Made by a program: the position numbers and the translations under genes. This document shows, piece by piece, positions 33,933-44,576 of a stretch of 64,000 bases of DNA; position 1 is the stretch's first letter; the number at the start of each line of letters is the position of its first letter. The DNA comes from Mucilaginibacter sp. (GTDB lineage: Bacteria > Bacteroidota > Bacteroidia > Sphingobacteriales > Sphingobacteriaceae), in the NCBI RefSeq assembly GCF_028288205.1, contig NZ_JAQBOD010000048.1, forward strand, positions 1 through 64,000. The letters run 5' to 3'. The notes below the pieces were generated by a model. That model was given only the letters and a program-made list of their open reading frames with translations. It was not told the DNA's origin and did no database searches.

Positions 33933-34820
33933 ATGAATATTGATCTGGAAATTTTTAGTCCTGTTCATCAAATCAAAGACAAATTATTTGATGAACAGGA
34001 TTTAAAAGTATTTATAAAACGTGATGACCTGATACATCCCATTATATCAGGAAACAAATGGCGCAAGCTTAAATACTTGCTAAAAAAAGCGCAGGCTCAA
34101 AACAAAACTCACCTTGTAACCTTTGGGGGTGCTTACTCTAATCATTTATTAGCAACTGCGGCAGCTGCCGCAAAATTTGGCTTCAAATCAACCGGAATAG
34201 TTCGTGGCGAAACCATAGAAAACGATACACTTTTTCTTTGCAGGCTGCATGGCATGAATTTAATATTTGCTGCTCGTGAAAGCTATCGCGATAAACCGGC
34301 ATTATTTGATAAATACTTTACCAATAATGATGAAGCTTTTTTTATTGCCGAAGGGGGCACATCGCCCGAAGCAGCCAAAGGATGCAGCGAACTCATTGAT
34401 GAACTAACCGAAACATACGACCATATTTTTTGCGCTTGCGGGACCGGTACTATGGCAGCAGGCATTATTAATGGTTTGCAAAACAATTCTTCACTTGCCA
34501 GACTTCATGCTATCCCGGTATTAAAAAATGGCGGCTTTATTGCTGATGAGATAAATAAGCTATTAACATCACCCGCAAATTATCAGCTGCATACTGATTA
34601 TCACTTTGGTGGTTACGGAAAGGTTAATGCTGAACTTATTGCCTTTATAAAAAGGTTTATAGCAACCACCGGAATATTGATAGACCCTGTTTATACCGGC
34701 AAAATGTTTTATGCTATTTATGACCTGGCAGCCAAAAAGCATTTTAACCCGGGCAGCCGTATATTGGCAATTCATAGCGGTGGTATATGGGGATTGTTGG
34801 GTATGAAAGATAAATTTTAA
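33933..34820 (+). CDS. ACC deaminase / D-cysteine desulfhydrase-like PLP enzyme
   Basis: A fold-type II PLP enzyme of 295 residues. The Schiff-base lysine lies in HPIISGNKWRKLKYLL near 43-58, with VTFGGAYSNHLLA near 67, AEGGTSPEAAKGC near 138 and CACGTGTMAAGI near 165 that binds the phosphate. Members deaminate 1-aminocyclopropane-1-carboxylate or break D-cysteine; sequence alone does not separate the two. It is shorter than the usual 325-340 residues. It probably belongs to one transcript with the DUF6588 gene. Confidence 0.85.
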   Translation: MNIDLEIFSPVHQIKDKLFDEQDLKVFIKRDDLIHPIISGNKWRKLKYLLKKAQAQNKTHLVTFGGAYSNHLLATAAAAAKFGFKSTGIVRGETIENDTLFLCRLHGMNLIFAARESYRDKPALFDKYFTNNDEAFFIAEGGTSPEAAKGCSELIDELTETYDHIFCACGTGTMAAGIINGLQNNSSLARLHAIPVLKNGGFIADEINKLLTSPANYQLHTDYHFGGYGKVNAELIAFIKRFIATTGILIDPVYTGKMFYAIYDLAAKKHFNPGSRILAIHSGGIWGLLGMKDKF

Positions 34821-34931
34821 CCTATACCCAACTAAATTTCAGTACAAAAAACAGCTTTAAACAATTTAAAGTTAGTATTTAATGGTTTGGTTCAAAAACC
34901 GTCTAAATTATCATTTCAGAGGGTTTTTTAG

Positions 34932-34939
34932 TAGATTTG
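34932..34939 (+). promoter_or_regulatory. lat promoter -7 box
   Basis: TAGATTTG fits TAnnTTTG and lies 16 nt before the lat start codon, giving a short leader. Confidence 0.45.
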
Positions 34940-34955
34940 TTTAAAGCATTATCTT

Positions 34956-36287
34956 ATGTATACCCTATCTGTTTCTCCCGAAAATGTAATTGACTCACTA
35001 AAAAAACATGTGCTGGCCGATGGCTTCGACCTTACTTTTGATATGGAACGGAGTAATGGTGTTCACATTTACGATTCTAAAAACAAACGTACACTGCTTG
35101 ATTTTTTTACCTGCTTTGCATCGGTACCGTTAGGTTATAATCATCCTAAAATGCTCAATGACGAAGCGTTTAAGAAAAATCTGATGCTGGCGGCATTAAC
35201 TAATCCATCAAACTCTGATATATATACTACCCAATATGCCCAATTCCTGGAAACTTTTGCAAGAGTTGGTATTCCTGAATATCTTCCCCATGCTTTTTTC
35301 ATTTCGGGTGGTACATTAGCCATAGAGAACGCGCTTAAAACTGCTATGGACTGGAAAGTTCAAAAAAACTTTGCTAAAGGCTATACTACCGAAAAAGGAT
35401 TCAAAATACTTCATTTTGAAAACGCTTTTCATGGCCGTTCGGGTTATACATTAAGTTTAACCAACACCCTACCTGTTAAAACCAAATGGTATGCTAAGTT
35501 TGACTGGCCCCGTGTTTCTTTTCCACAAATAAATTTCCCGTTAACGGAGAGTAATAAGGAAGAGCTTTTAAAAAGAGAGGAGCTATCTATTACCCAAATT
35601 AAACAAGCATTTGCGGATAATAAAGATGATATATGTGCCATAATAATTGAACCTGTACAGGCCGAAGGAGGCGATAGGCATGTGCGTAAAGAGTTTATGC
35701 AGCAACTAAGGCAACTGGCTGATGAGAATGAAGCATTGTTAATTTATGATGAGGTACAGACCGGGGTTGGCCTTAGCGGTAAATTTTGGTACCATGAACA
35801 TTTTGGCGAAAGGGCCCGCCCGGATATTATCGCCTTTGGCAAAAAAATGCAGGTATGCGGCATATTGGCAAGCCACAGAATAGATGAGGTTGAGCATAAT
35901 GTATTTAACGTGCCTTCGCGCATTAATTCCACATGGGGCGGCAGCTTGGTTGATATGGTACGTTCAACAAAAATACTGGAGATTATTGAAGAAGATAGTT
36001 TATGTGATAAAGCCGCAGAGAATGGTCAATATTTACAAGATCAATTATTATTAATTGCCAAAAACACACCGGCTATTAGTAATATACGCGGCAAAGGACT
36101 ACTTACCGCATTTGATTTTCAGGACAAGGCTATGCGCGATAAGTTTATACAGGCCGGCATTGAAAACAATGTAATGTTTTTAGGTTGCGGAAATCGTACC
36201 ATACGTTTTAGACCGGCACTTATTATCGAAAAAAATAATATTGATGAAGGCTTAAATAAGCTCCAAAAAATAGTTAATAAGTTGTAA
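34956..36287 (+). CDS. lat: L-lysine 6-transaminase
   Basis: A class III PLP aminotransferase of 443 residues that moves the epsilon-amino group of lysine to 2-oxoglutarate. The N-terminus with VIDSLKKHVLADGFDLTFDM and RTLLDFFTCFASVPLGYNHP is characteristic of Lat. Further signs are HAFFISGGTLAIENALKTAM near 110, FHGRSGYTLSLTNT near 158, IIEPVQAEGGDRH near 228, LLIYDEVQTGVG near 261 and the PLP lysine in IIAFGKKMQVCG near 297. Its product enters lysine breakdown to 2-aminoadipate; no other gene of that path is adjacent. Confidence 0.92.
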   Translation: MYTLSVSPENVIDSLKKHVLADGFDLTFDMERSNGVHIYDSKNKRTLLDFFTCFASVPLGYNHPKMLNDEAFKKNLMLAALTNPSNSDIYTTQYAQFLETFARVGIPEYLPHAFFISGGTLAIENALKTAMDWKVQKNFAKGYTTEKGFKILHFENAFHGRSGYTLSLTNTLPVKTKWYAKFDWPRVSFPQINFPLTESNKEELLKREELSITQIKQAFADNKDDICAIIIEPVQAEGGDRHVRKEFMQQLRQLADENEALLIYDEVQTGVGLSGKFWYHEHFGERARPDIIAFGKKMQVCGILASHRIDEVEHNVFNVPSRINSTWGGSLVDMVRSTKILEIIEEDSLCDKAAENGQYLQDQLLLIAKNTPAISNIRGKGLLTAFDFQDKAMRDKFIQAGIENNVMFLGCGNRTIRFRPALIIEKNNIDEGLNKLQKIVNKL

Positions 36288-36475
36288 AAATGTAATATTT
36301 TTGCTACAAGCGCTGCTTTTTTCGAATATCACAACACTTTTCATATTTCAAAATATACTATAATCGTAAGTTTACGTTATCTTCTATAATATAATTATTT
36401 CTAATTAACAGGCTATATTTTAAAGCTCCTGTTAAGCTATAAAGAGATAAATATTTACCGTAGCCCTATATATAT

Positions 36476-36928
36476 ATGATTATGAGCAGACCAATAGAAA
36501 AATTAAAAAAACAACTTATTGAGATCTCTGAAGTTGTTAATGCATTTCAATCCGAAGCCGTTCAGGTAAGAGTTGTTGACAAATTATTAGATGCAATGAT
36601 TGAGTTTGAAAGAGGAGATATTGATGGATATGAGTTCCTTAATAAGAAGGGAAATAAACTAAGGTCAATAAGTGATAACGATAATTATTCTGTTAGTTCC
36701 AATCGTAAAAAACCGGGAGCAACAAAAATATTGAATCAGTTACTTTCAACCGATTTTTTTAAAACAACACACTCCATATCTTCAATTGCAGATTATTGTA
36801 AAGAGCATTACAATTCAAACTTTAAAACATCCGAATTATCAGGCATACTTTTAAAACTTGCTAAAGAAAATAAACTTAAACGCGAAAGAAACGATGACAA
36901 TAATCGTTTTGAGTATATAGCTGTGTGA
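36476..36928 (+). CDS. Hypothetical protein with C-terminal winged-helix-like domain
   Basis: The 150-residue protein is charged and soluble. An N-terminal helical part (about 1-60, IEKLKKQLIEISEVVNAFQ) and a Ser/Asn-rich linker (68-78) precede a C-terminal domain with the pattern helix, SISSIADYCKEHYN, SELSGILLKLAKENKLKR, FEYIAV, which resembles a small winged helix. No family is recognised with certainty. Two ATGs (36476 and 36482) are possible. A 188-bp gene-free AT-rich stretch precedes it. It is convergent with bshB1, with 2 nt between the stops. Confidence 0.7.
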   Translation: MIMSRPIEKLKKQLIEISEVVNAFQSEAVQVRVVDKLLDAMIEFERGDIDGYEFLNKKGNKLRSISDNDNYSVSSNRKKPGATKILNQLLSTDFFKTTHSISSIADYCKEHYNSNFKTSELSGILLKLAKENKLKRERNDDNNRFEYIAV

Positions 36929-36930
36929 TT

Positions 36931-37656
36931 TTATTTAAGATCAAACAAATTATCCACTCCTAAAATCCTGCGTGAGGTAAAGCCTTCGGCAAATTTTGTA
37001 CGGATAACTTTTCCAAACTCACGTGCACGCGCCTCAATTACAGCAATAAATTCTGGCGATGAGATATAAGTTTGTGGCTCATCGCCTTCCCAGTCAGGAT
37101 TAAAAAATTGTGAGCTGTAGGCATACATACTTTCTATTTTTTTATCCCAATATTCAGTAACATCTATCAATATATCGGGTTTAATATATTCATCCTGTAT
37201 AAAATGCAATAAGATCTCTGCCCGCCATGGTTCTTGTAACTTGCCATCTGCATAAGTTTCTATTTTTAGCAGTCCCGACAAAAATGCAGCAGTATCAACC
37301 AACTGATTTGCCCGGCCATGGTCCGGGTGCCTGTCATTATAGGCATTGGTTATGATTATTTCGGGCTGATATTTACGAATAGCTTCGATAACCCTTAGTT
37401 GGTATTCTTTTGTATTTTCAAAAAAACCATCCGGAATAGATAAATTTTCTCTTACAGTCAAACCTAAAATTTTGCCGGCCGCCGCCGCTTCATGGTCACG
37501 TATCTCTGCAGAGCCGCGCGTACCTAACTCACCCCGGGTTAGATCAACAATCCCAACTTTTTTCCCAAGAGCAATGTGTTTTAAAATGGTGCCCCCGCAT
37601 CCAAGTTCGGCATCGTCCGGGTGAACAGATAAAACTAATATATCTAACTTAAACAT
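36931..37656 (-). CDS. bshB1: Bacillithiol biosynthesis deacetylase BshB1
   Basis: Zinc-dependent removal of the acetyl group from GlcNAc-malate in bacillithiol synthesis. The 241 residues begin LDILVLSVHPDDAELGCGG with the zinc motif HPDDAE near 12-17, then GELGTRGSAEIRDHEAAAA, TNAYNDRHPDHG near 104-115 with the further His ligands, and the C-terminal EGFTSRRILGVDNLFDLK typical of BshB1. It lies 15 bp downstream of a glutathione-peroxidase-type gene, a plausible thiol-redox pair. Confidence 0.93.
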   Translation of the reverse strand: MFKLDILVLSVHPDDAELGCGGTILKHIALGKKVGIVDLTRGELGTRGSAEIRDHEAAAAGKILGLTVRENLSIPDGFFENTKEYQLRVIEAIRKYQPEIIITNAYNDRHPDHGRANQLVDTAAFLSGLLKIETYADGKLQEPWRAEILLHFIQDEYIKPDILIDVTEYWDKKIESMYAYSSQFFNPDWEGDEPQTYISSPEFIAVIEARAREFGKVIRTKFAEGFTSRRILGVDNLFDLK

Positions 37657-37671
37657 ATTTAAACATAGTAA

Positions 37672-38172
37672 TTAATGATCAGCAGCTAATAATCTCGCGA
37701 TCTTTTTTTTTATTTTTGAAGAGGTAGGATTGGTAAACGGATAATAAAAAGCTGCAACCTCGCCTGATCGGTTGATCAGGAATTTATGAAAGTTCCATCT
37801 TGGCACAGAGCTAATCACGCCATTTTGCTTTTTATCTGCAAAAAATTTATACAAAGGGTCGGCATAAGGTCCTCTAACCCTTATCTTTTCAAATATTGGA
37901 AAGTTGGCGCCGTAGTTTTCGCAAAACGCAATGATCTCTTCCCCTTCCAATGGTTCCTGCCCGCCAAAATCATTCGATGGAAAGCTAAGTATTTCAAAAT
38001 CCTGCCCTGAAAATTCATTTTTTAAACTTACCAGATCTTTAAGCTGGGGAGTAAATCCACATTGAGAGGCGGTATTTACTATTAGAAGTACTTTGTTTTT
38101 ATATTGTGATAGACTGAGTTCCTGCCCTGGTATTTTCCGGGCAGTAAACTGGTAGATATTATTACTACTCAT
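37672..38172 (-). CDS. Glutathione-peroxidase-family thiol peroxidase
   Basis: The 166 residues contain the active-site motif VNTASQCGFTPQL near 32-44 with Cys in place of Sec, EILSFPSNDFGGQEPLE near 59-75 with the family Gln and PSNDF motif, and VPRWNFHKFLI near 121 with the Trp-Asn pair. Bacterial members usually use thioredoxin rather than glutathione. Because the genome encodes bacillithiol synthesis next door, bacillithiol-linked reduction is conceivable. The stop of the upstream DUF4294 gene region and the start here are 2-3 nt apart, so the three genes form one operon. Confidence 0.93.
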   Translation of the reverse strand: MSSNNIYQFTARKIPGQELSLSQYKNKVLLIVNTASQCGFTPQLKDLVSLKNEFSGQDFEILSFPSNDFGGQEPLEGEEIIAFCENYGANFPIFEKIRVRGPYADPLYKFFADKKQNGVISSVPRWNFHKFLINRSGEVAAFYYPFTNPTSSKIKKKIARLLAADH

Positions 38173-38174
38173 TA

Positions 38175-38789
38175 TTAGTTCCTGTAAGAATCGTATCCAG
38201 CCTGTTGTAGTATTTGTTCAATATCACGCTGTTCATCACGGTCGTAGGTTTCTTTTAAATTATGACCAAATATACGTGCCGCCGATTGTAATAAGAATGC
38301 ATTAAAACCACCTTTTAATTCTTTAACCATACTGTAGGTAGTGTTGTCAGTTTCGCGGTTTATCAGTTTAATAAGTATTTCACCCTGACTAATTGTCAGG
38401 TTCTCAATTTCCTTCTTAAACATGTCTTTTATCTGACTTTCGCAGGCTTTGATCAACACCTTTTGTTTCTCTTTATCACCTGTTAAAGCCAAATCGCGTT
38501 GTAATTGACGGTATCTGCTACCTGCGAAATGCGCGTATGGTATAACTTTGGTTACATTGTATCTTAATAAGTTAAAGGCTTTTCTATCGGCTTCGCTCTT
38601 AAATATACGGCTATCAATTATGTTAACGTCCTCGGTAACAATCCAGGGTACCATTTCACCGTCTAAAACAGTAACATAAGTTTTAATGGTATCATTTTTG
38701 CCTGTTCTTGGAAATGCAGGGGTTTGTGCCTGGGCCTTTAACGCACCCATTAAGCAACAATACAGTAAGAGAAACCCAAATAATTTCAT
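38175..38789 (-). CDS. DUF4294 family exported protein
   Basis: From ATG 38789 the protein has a signal peptide (MKLFGFLLLYCCLMGALKAQAQ) and about 204 residues. The DUF4294 pattern is visible as GEMVPWIVTEDVNIID, FLSEAD-like FKSEADRKAFNLLRYNVTKV and PYAHFAGSRYRQLQRDLALT, followed by GELLIKL-like GEILIKLINRETDNTTY. These are Bacteroidota proteins of unknown role. The earlier in-frame start at 38846 is rejected because it buries the signal peptide. A minus-strand TAATTTTG box at 38804-38811 lies 14 nt upstream. Confidence 0.88.
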   Translation of the reverse strand: MKLFGFLLLYCCLMGALKAQAQTPAFPRTGKNDTIKTYVTVLDGEMVPWIVTEDVNIIDSRIFKSEADRKAFNLLRYNVTKVIPYAHFAGSRYRQLQRDLALTGDKEKQKVLIKACESQIKDMFKKEIENLTISQGEILIKLINRETDNTTYSMVKELKGGFNAFLLQSAARIFGHNLKETYDRDEQRDIEQILQQAGYDSYRN

Positions 38790-38803
38790 AATTTTACTTA
38801 ATG

Positions 38804-38811
38804 CAAAATTA
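38804..38811 (-). promoter_or_regulatory. Promoter -7 box of the DUF4294-gpx-bshB1 operon
   Basis: TAATTTTG on the minus strand fits TAnnTTTG and supports ATG 38789 as the start. Confidence 0.45.
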
Positions 38812-38896
38812 ATGCATTTTTTTTTGGTATTTATTATAACCTGCAATTTAATTGTTTATTGCAAGTTATGATAATAAATACTGAGACTGCCTGGAT

Positions 38897-41119
38897 ATGA
38901 AAGAATTAGTTATTGATCTGGAAGTAGAGAAGACGGAAATATTAAAAAGATACCGGGCTTTATTGCGTGCAAGTAAATCTACCCTTCAAAAAGGCGATAA
39001 ACGCATGATACGTAAAGCATTTGATATGGCTTTAGAGAGCCATAAAGATATGCGCCGTAAATCTGGCGAACCTTATATTTATCATCCTATTGCTGTTGCA
39101 CAAATAGCCGCCGAAGAGATTGGGCTGGGTACCACCTCTATAGTTTGCGCTTTACTTCATGATGTTGTAGAAGATACTGACGTAACATTAGACGATATTG
39201 AGCAGGAGTTTGGTAAGAAAGTAGCTAAGATTATTGACGGGCTTACCAAAATATCGGGCGTGTTTGATACTAATAGTTCATTACAGGCCGAAAACTTCAG
39301 GAAAATGCTGCTTACCCTGGCTGATGATGTTAGGGTAATATTGATAAAGCTGGCCGATCGTTTACACAATATGCGTACAATGGAGTTTATGCCACGCGAT
39401 AAGCAGCTTAAACTATCGTCAGAAACCGTTTATCTATATGCACCTTTAGCGCACCGCCTGGGGTTATATGCTATAAAATCTGAACTGGAAGACCTTTCTA
39501 TGAAATACATGGAAAGAGAAACCTACCAGTTCATTAAAAATAAGCTCAACGAGAAAAAGGCTGAACGCGAAAAATTTATCAGAGACTTTATTGAACCGGT
39601 AAAAAAAGTTTTGCATGGACAGGGCCTGGATGCCGATTTGTTTGGCAGGCCAAAATCTATCCATTCCATCTGGAACAAGATGAAGAAAAAGGCTATTCCG
39701 TTTGAGGAGGTTTATGATCTTTTTGCCATCAGGGTAATTTTGGATAGCACCCCTGAAAACGAGAAGGCAGATTGCTGGAAGGCATATTCAATTGTTACCG
39801 ATCTGTACAGGCCAAATCCGGATAGGCTGCGCGATTGGATATCGTCGCCAAAAGCGAATGGATATGAATCATTACATACCACGGTAATGGGGCCGCGCGG
39901 GCAATGGGTTGAGGTACAGATACGCACCAAACGCATGAACGAAATTGCCGAAAAAGGTTTTGCAGCACATTGGAAATACAAAGAGTCGTCAACCGATAGC
40001 GGGCTTGACCAATGGGTGCAAAAGGTGAGGGATATGCTAAAAAACCCAGATTCGAACGCGTTGGAGTTTCTGGATGATTTTAAGATGAATTTATTCTCTG
40101 ACGAGATATTTATTTTTACACCTAAAGGCGCGCTTATACAATTACCATTAAACGCTACCGCGCTTGATTTTGCCTTTGAGATACATACTGACGTTGGCGC
40201 AAGCTGTATTGGGGCCAAGGTTAATCATAAACTCGTCCCGCTTAGTTACAAGCTGCAAAATGGCGATCAGGTAGAAATTATTACCTCAAGTAAGCAAACA
40301 CCGAAAGAAGATTGGCTGAATTTTGTAGTAACCGCTAAAGCTAAAGCCAAAATTAAATCGGCTTTAAAAGAAGAGAAACGCAAAGTTGCCGAGGATGGGA
40401 AAGAGATACTTGAACGCAAGCTAAAGTCATTAAAAATTACTTATAACTCTGAAAATATACATAAGCTAAGCTATTATTTTAAGCTGGGCTCTACCCAGGA
40501 TCTGTTTTTCAATATAGCCAAAGGGCTTATTGATATGAAGGACTTGAAGGAATACCAGTTATCAGAAAAAGTAGTTGAAAACAAGCCGCAGGATAGAATA
40601 GAAAATGAGCAGCTACAAGGCCTGTTAAGAAACATTAAAGCCAAAGACAGTGACATGCTGCTTATTGGCGAGGATATGCAAAAAATTGACTACAAGCTGG
40701 CCAATTGCTGTAACCCTATCCCCGGCGATGATGTATTTGGCTTTGTTACGGTTAGCGATGGTATAAAAATACATCGCACCAACTGCCCTAACGCGGCTAA
40801 GCTGATGGCTAATTATGGCTACCGTATTGTAAAAGCCCGCTGGACCAACCAGCAGGAATTGGCATTTTTAACCGGCTTGCGTATTACTGGTATTGATGAT
40901 GTTGGGTTGATAAATAAATTAACTACGGTAATATCAAATGATTTTAAGGTAAATATGCGCTCTATTACTGTTGATAGTGATAACGGTATTTTTGAAGGCT
41001 CCATCATGGTTTATGTAAATGATACCGAACACCTGGATAACCTGATAAAAAGATTAAAAATGGTAAATGGCGTTACCTCTGTAACCCGTTTTGATACTAC
41101 GGTTGAAAAAGCGTCATGA
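38897..41119 (+). CDS. Bifunctional (p)ppGpp synthetase/hydrolase (RelA/SpoT)
   Basis: Long RSH protein of 740 residues controlling the stringent response. The HD hydrolase domain is intact (HPIAVAQIAAEEIG near 61, LLHDVVEDTD near 86-95), followed by the synthetase domain with SIWNKMKKKAIPFEEVYDLFAIRV near 255-279 and ANGYESLHTTVMGP near 320. A TGS domain (about 395-455, FTPKGALIQLPLNATALDFA), a zinc-finger-like segment (ANCCNPIPGDDVFGF near 602) and an ACT domain (about 660-735) complete the usual order. As is normal in Bacteroidota, this protein probably carries both activities. Confidence 0.95.
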   Translation: MKELVIDLEVEKTEILKRYRALLRASKSTLQKGDKRMIRKAFDMALESHKDMRRKSGEPYIYHPIAVAQIAAEEIGLGTTSIVCALLHDVVEDTDVTLDDIEQEFGKKVAKIIDGLTKISGVFDTNSSLQAENFRKMLLTLADDVRVILIKLADRLHNMRTMEFMPRDKQLKLSSETVYLYAPLAHRLGLYAIKSELEDLSMKYMERETYQFIKNKLNEKKAEREKFIRDFIEPVKKVLHGQGLDADLFGRPKSIHSIWNKMKKKAIPFEEVYDLFAIRVILDSTPENEKADCWKAYSIVTDLYRPNPDRLRDWISSPKANGYESLHTTVMGPRGQWVEVQIRTKRMNEIAEKGFAAHWKYKESSTDSGLDQWVQKVRDMLKNPDSNALEFLDDFKMNLFSDEIFIFTPKGALIQLPLNATALDFAFEIHTDVGASCIGAKVNHKLVPLSYKLQNGDQVEIITSSKQTPKEDWLNFVVTAKAKAKIKSALKEEKRKVAEDGKEILERKLKSLKITYNSENIHKLSYYFKLGSTQDLFFNIAKGLIDMKDLKEYQLSEKVVENKPQDRIENEQLQGLLRNIKAKDSDMLLIGEDMQKIDYKLANCCNPIPGDDVFGFVTVSDGIKIHRTNCPNAAKLMANYGYRIVKARWTNQQELAFLTGLRITGIDDVGLINKLTTVISNDFKVNMRSITVDSDNGIFEGSIMVYVNDTEHLDNLIKRLKMVNGVTSVTRFDTTVEKAS

Positions 41120-41210
41120 CAGGTTGATTGAGTGAATGATTGATTAGGCGAATAGTTAAATTTAAAGATACCCGCTCACTTAATCTAATTAACAAATCAA
41201 CTTAAATTAA

Positions 41211-41218
41211 TAACTTTG
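41211..41218 (+). promoter_or_regulatory. Promoter -7 box of the Fur-family gene
   Basis: TAACTTTG is an exact consensus match, 16 nt before ATG 41235. Upstream, 41118-41205 contains imperfect complementary words built on GTTGATT and AATCAAC. Confidence 0.5.
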
Positions 41219-41234
41219 AACATTAACATTCACT

Positions 41235-41702
41235 ATGCCCCAGCAGGAAACTAAAGTAATGGTAAAGAAGATTTTTGAGGCTTATCTTGAAAATAAGAAT
41301 CTACGGAAAACTCCCGAACGCTTTGCTATATTAGAAGAGATATATTCAAGAAGTGACCATTTTGATGTGGAATCATTATATATCCACATGAAAAATAAAA
41401 AATACCGGGTTAGCCGCGCAACTGTTTATAATACGCTTGAACTATTGGTATCATGCGATTTGGTTACCAAGCACCAGTTTGGTAAAAACATGGCCCAGTT
41501 CGAAAAATCATACGGCTATAAGCAACACGACCACATTATTTGCCTGGATTGCGGCAAGGTAGTTGAGTTTTGCGACCCGCGTATTCAGCAGATACAAAGT
41601 ATGATGGGTGGGTTATTAAAATTTGAAATAAAGCACCACTCTTTGAATCTTTATGGTAATTGTGAAAAACTTAAGGCGGGCTTTTGCGATAGAAAAGTAT
41701 AA
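41235..41702 (+). CDS. Fur family metal- or peroxide-responsive repressor
   Basis: The 155 residues have a winged-helix domain ([26 protein letters not shown], then [19 protein letters not shown]) and a dimerisation domain with [18 protein letters not shown] near 95-112 and a second Cys pair (CEKLKAGFC) near the C-terminus, which form the structural zinc site. Whether it senses iron, zinc or peroxide (Fur, Zur or PerR) cannot be decided from these residues. It is 35 bp upstream of purA on the same strand and may share its transcript. Confidence 0.92.
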   Translation: MPQQETKVMVKKIFEAYLENKNLRKTPERFAILEEIYSRSDHFDVESLYIHMKNKKYRVSRATVYNTLELLVSCDLVTKHQFGKNMAQFEKSYGYKQHDHIICLDCGKVVEFCDPRIQQIQSMMGGLLKFEIKHHSLNLYGNCEKLKAGFCDRKV

Positions 41703-41722
41703 CTTTACAACCTTATTATTAA

Positions 41723-43015
<1,293 letters not shown>

Positions 43016-43037
43016 CCGCATAGCTAATAAATAACAT

Positions 43038-43068
43038 AAAGGCTCCGCTAATCCGGGGCCTTTTGTTT
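43038..43068 (+). terminator. Terminator after purA
   Basis: AAAGGCTCCG, loop CTAATC, CGGGGCCTTT pair over 10 bp with one G-U pair and are followed by TTGTTTT. The pabB -7 box begins directly after the T tail. Confidence 0.8.
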
Positions 43069-43076
43069 TAACTTTG
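43069..43076 (+). promoter_or_regulatory. pabB promoter -7 box
   Basis: TAACTTTG, exact consensus, is 5 nt upstream of the GTG start codon at 43082. This supports GTG as the start and a leaderless mRNA. Confidence 0.6.
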
Positions 43077-43081
43077 TATTT

Positions 43082-44350
43082 GTGATTAAACAGGTAACCG
43101 ATCTGCGTTTATTTAAACAAAAGGCCCTGCAATGGGCCGCTACTTTTGATGCGGCTTGCTATCTCGATTCAAATAACTTCAATGATCCTTATTCAAAATT
43201 TGACACGTTAATTGCTGCGGGTGTTAAAGATCATGTTGTGGCAAATATCGGATCAGCGTTTAAACAATTAGAAAACTTTCGCGCAAAGAACCCGGGCTGG
43301 TTAACCGGCTTTTTTAGTTATGATTTGAAGAACGAGGTGGAGAATTTATCATCCGCAAACCCGGATCATCTTAATTTTCCTGACCTGTGTTTTTTCGCTC
43401 CGCAGCATTTGATATTGATCAACAGCGAACAGGTGGAAATAACTGCCGATGATCCGCAAGCCATTTTTGAATCAATTGAACAACAAACACCCATCACTTC
43501 ACCAGCGAATAACATTGACCTTCAATCGAGATTTAGTAAAGATGATTATATAGCCACTGTCAATAAAATTAAGGACCACATTAGCCGTGGCGATATCTAC
43601 GTAACCAACTTTTGCCAGGAGTTTTTTGCTGCCGGTGCACAAATAGATCCTGTAGCTACTTTTTTACAGCTTAACCTTGTCTCGCCTACACCGTTTGGTA
43701 CTTTTTTTAAATGGAATGATAAGTATATTCTTTGCGCCTCGCCCGAGCGCTTTTTAGCTAAACGAGGCAGCAAACTTATATCGCAACCCATTAAGGGCAC
43801 CGCCAAACGAGGTAATACAGAGCAGGAAGACGAGGCCATCAAACAACAACTGCGCAACCACACCAAAGAGCTGCAGGAAAATGTGATGATAGTTGACCTG
43901 GTACGTAATGACCTTACCCATTCGGCCAAACCCGGTACGGTAAAAACCGAAGAGCTATTTGGCATCTATACCTTTAACCAGGTACACCAAATGATATCGA
44001 CCGTTGTATGTGAATTACAAGACGGAATTACCGCCGTAGAAGCCATACGCAATACTTTCCCTATGGGAAGCATGACTGGCGCACCTAAGATCAATTCGAT
44101 GCGGCTGATGGAACAGTACGAGCGCAGCAAGCGCGGGGTATACTCAGGTGCCATTGGTTACTTTAGTCCAGATAATGATTTTGACTTTAATGTAGTGATA
44201 AGAACCTTGTTATATAATTCAGCAGAGAAATATCTGTCGTTCCATGCGGGCAGTGCTATTACCTACCATGCCGATGCCGAAAATGAGTATGAGGAATGTC
44301 TGCTTAAAGCCAAGGCTATTTTAGAGGTGCTGGGACAGTTGTTAGCTTAG
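43082..44350 (+). CDS. pabB: Aminodeoxychorismate synthase component I-like
   Basis: Chorismate-binding enzyme of 422 residues that aminates chorismate for p-aminobenzoate and folate synthesis. The C-terminal catalytic half shows KIKDHISRGDIYVTNFCQEF near 161, SPTPFGTFFKW near 200, SPERFLAKRG near 221, PIKGTAKRG near 236, ENVMIVDLVRNDL near 267 and GSMTGAPKINSMRLME near 330. The shorter N-terminal half and absence of trpG/trpD beside it favour PabB over TrpE. The start is GTG, fixed by the -7 box 5 nt before it. Confidence 0.87.
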   Translation: MIKQVTDLRLFKQKALQWAATFDAACYLDSNNFNDPYSKFDTLIAAGVKDHVVANIGSAFKQLENFRAKNPGWLTGFFSYDLKNEVENLSSANPDHLNFPDLCFFAPQHLILINSEQVEITADDPQAIFESIEQQTPITSPANNIDLQSRFSKDDYIATVNKIKDHISRGDIYVTNFCQEFFAAGAQIDPVATFLQLNLVSPTPFGTFFKWNDKYILCASPERFLAKRGSKLISQPIKGTAKRGNTEQEDEAIKQQLRNHTKELQENVMIVDLVRNDLTHSAKPGTVKTEELFGIYTFNQVHQMISTVVCELQDGITAVEAIRNTFPMGSMTGAPKINSMRLMEQYERSKRGVYSGAIGYFSPDNDFDFNVVIRTLLYNSAEKYLSFHAGSAITYHADAENEYEECLLKAKAILEVLGQLLA

Positions 44351-44353
44351 TTT

Positions 44354-44558
44354 TGTTTCACGCGAGTGTGAAACAAATGAAACAAGTGAAACAAGATTTT
44401 GACTTAAAGTATTGTTTATAAGAGAATTACGAAAAAGTGATGAAACAAAATGTAACAACGTATTCGTCAATATTTTTATGCATAATTTTTAATTATACTA
44501 CTGATTGTCAAATAATTACAAATCAGTAGATTTGGCAGTGGTGAAACAAAATGAAACA
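44354..44558. repeat. Cluster of TGAAACA motifs, locus 2
   Basis: One TGTTTCA at 44354 is followed by six TGAAACA at about 44369, 44378, 44387, 44441, 44542 and 44552. The first inverted and first direct copies form a hairpin (TTTCACGCGAGTGTGAAA). An inner inverted repeat (CTACTGATT / AATCAGTAG) lies at about 44499-44530. It fills the space between pabB and plsY and parallels 6118-6316. Confidence 0.65.
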
Positions 44559-44576
44559 ACATTTCTGTTGATCTTC

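Noticed and set aside
39712..40218. Long antisense frame within the RelA/SpoT gene
   Set aside because: It is a shadow of a strongly conserved coding region on the plus strand.
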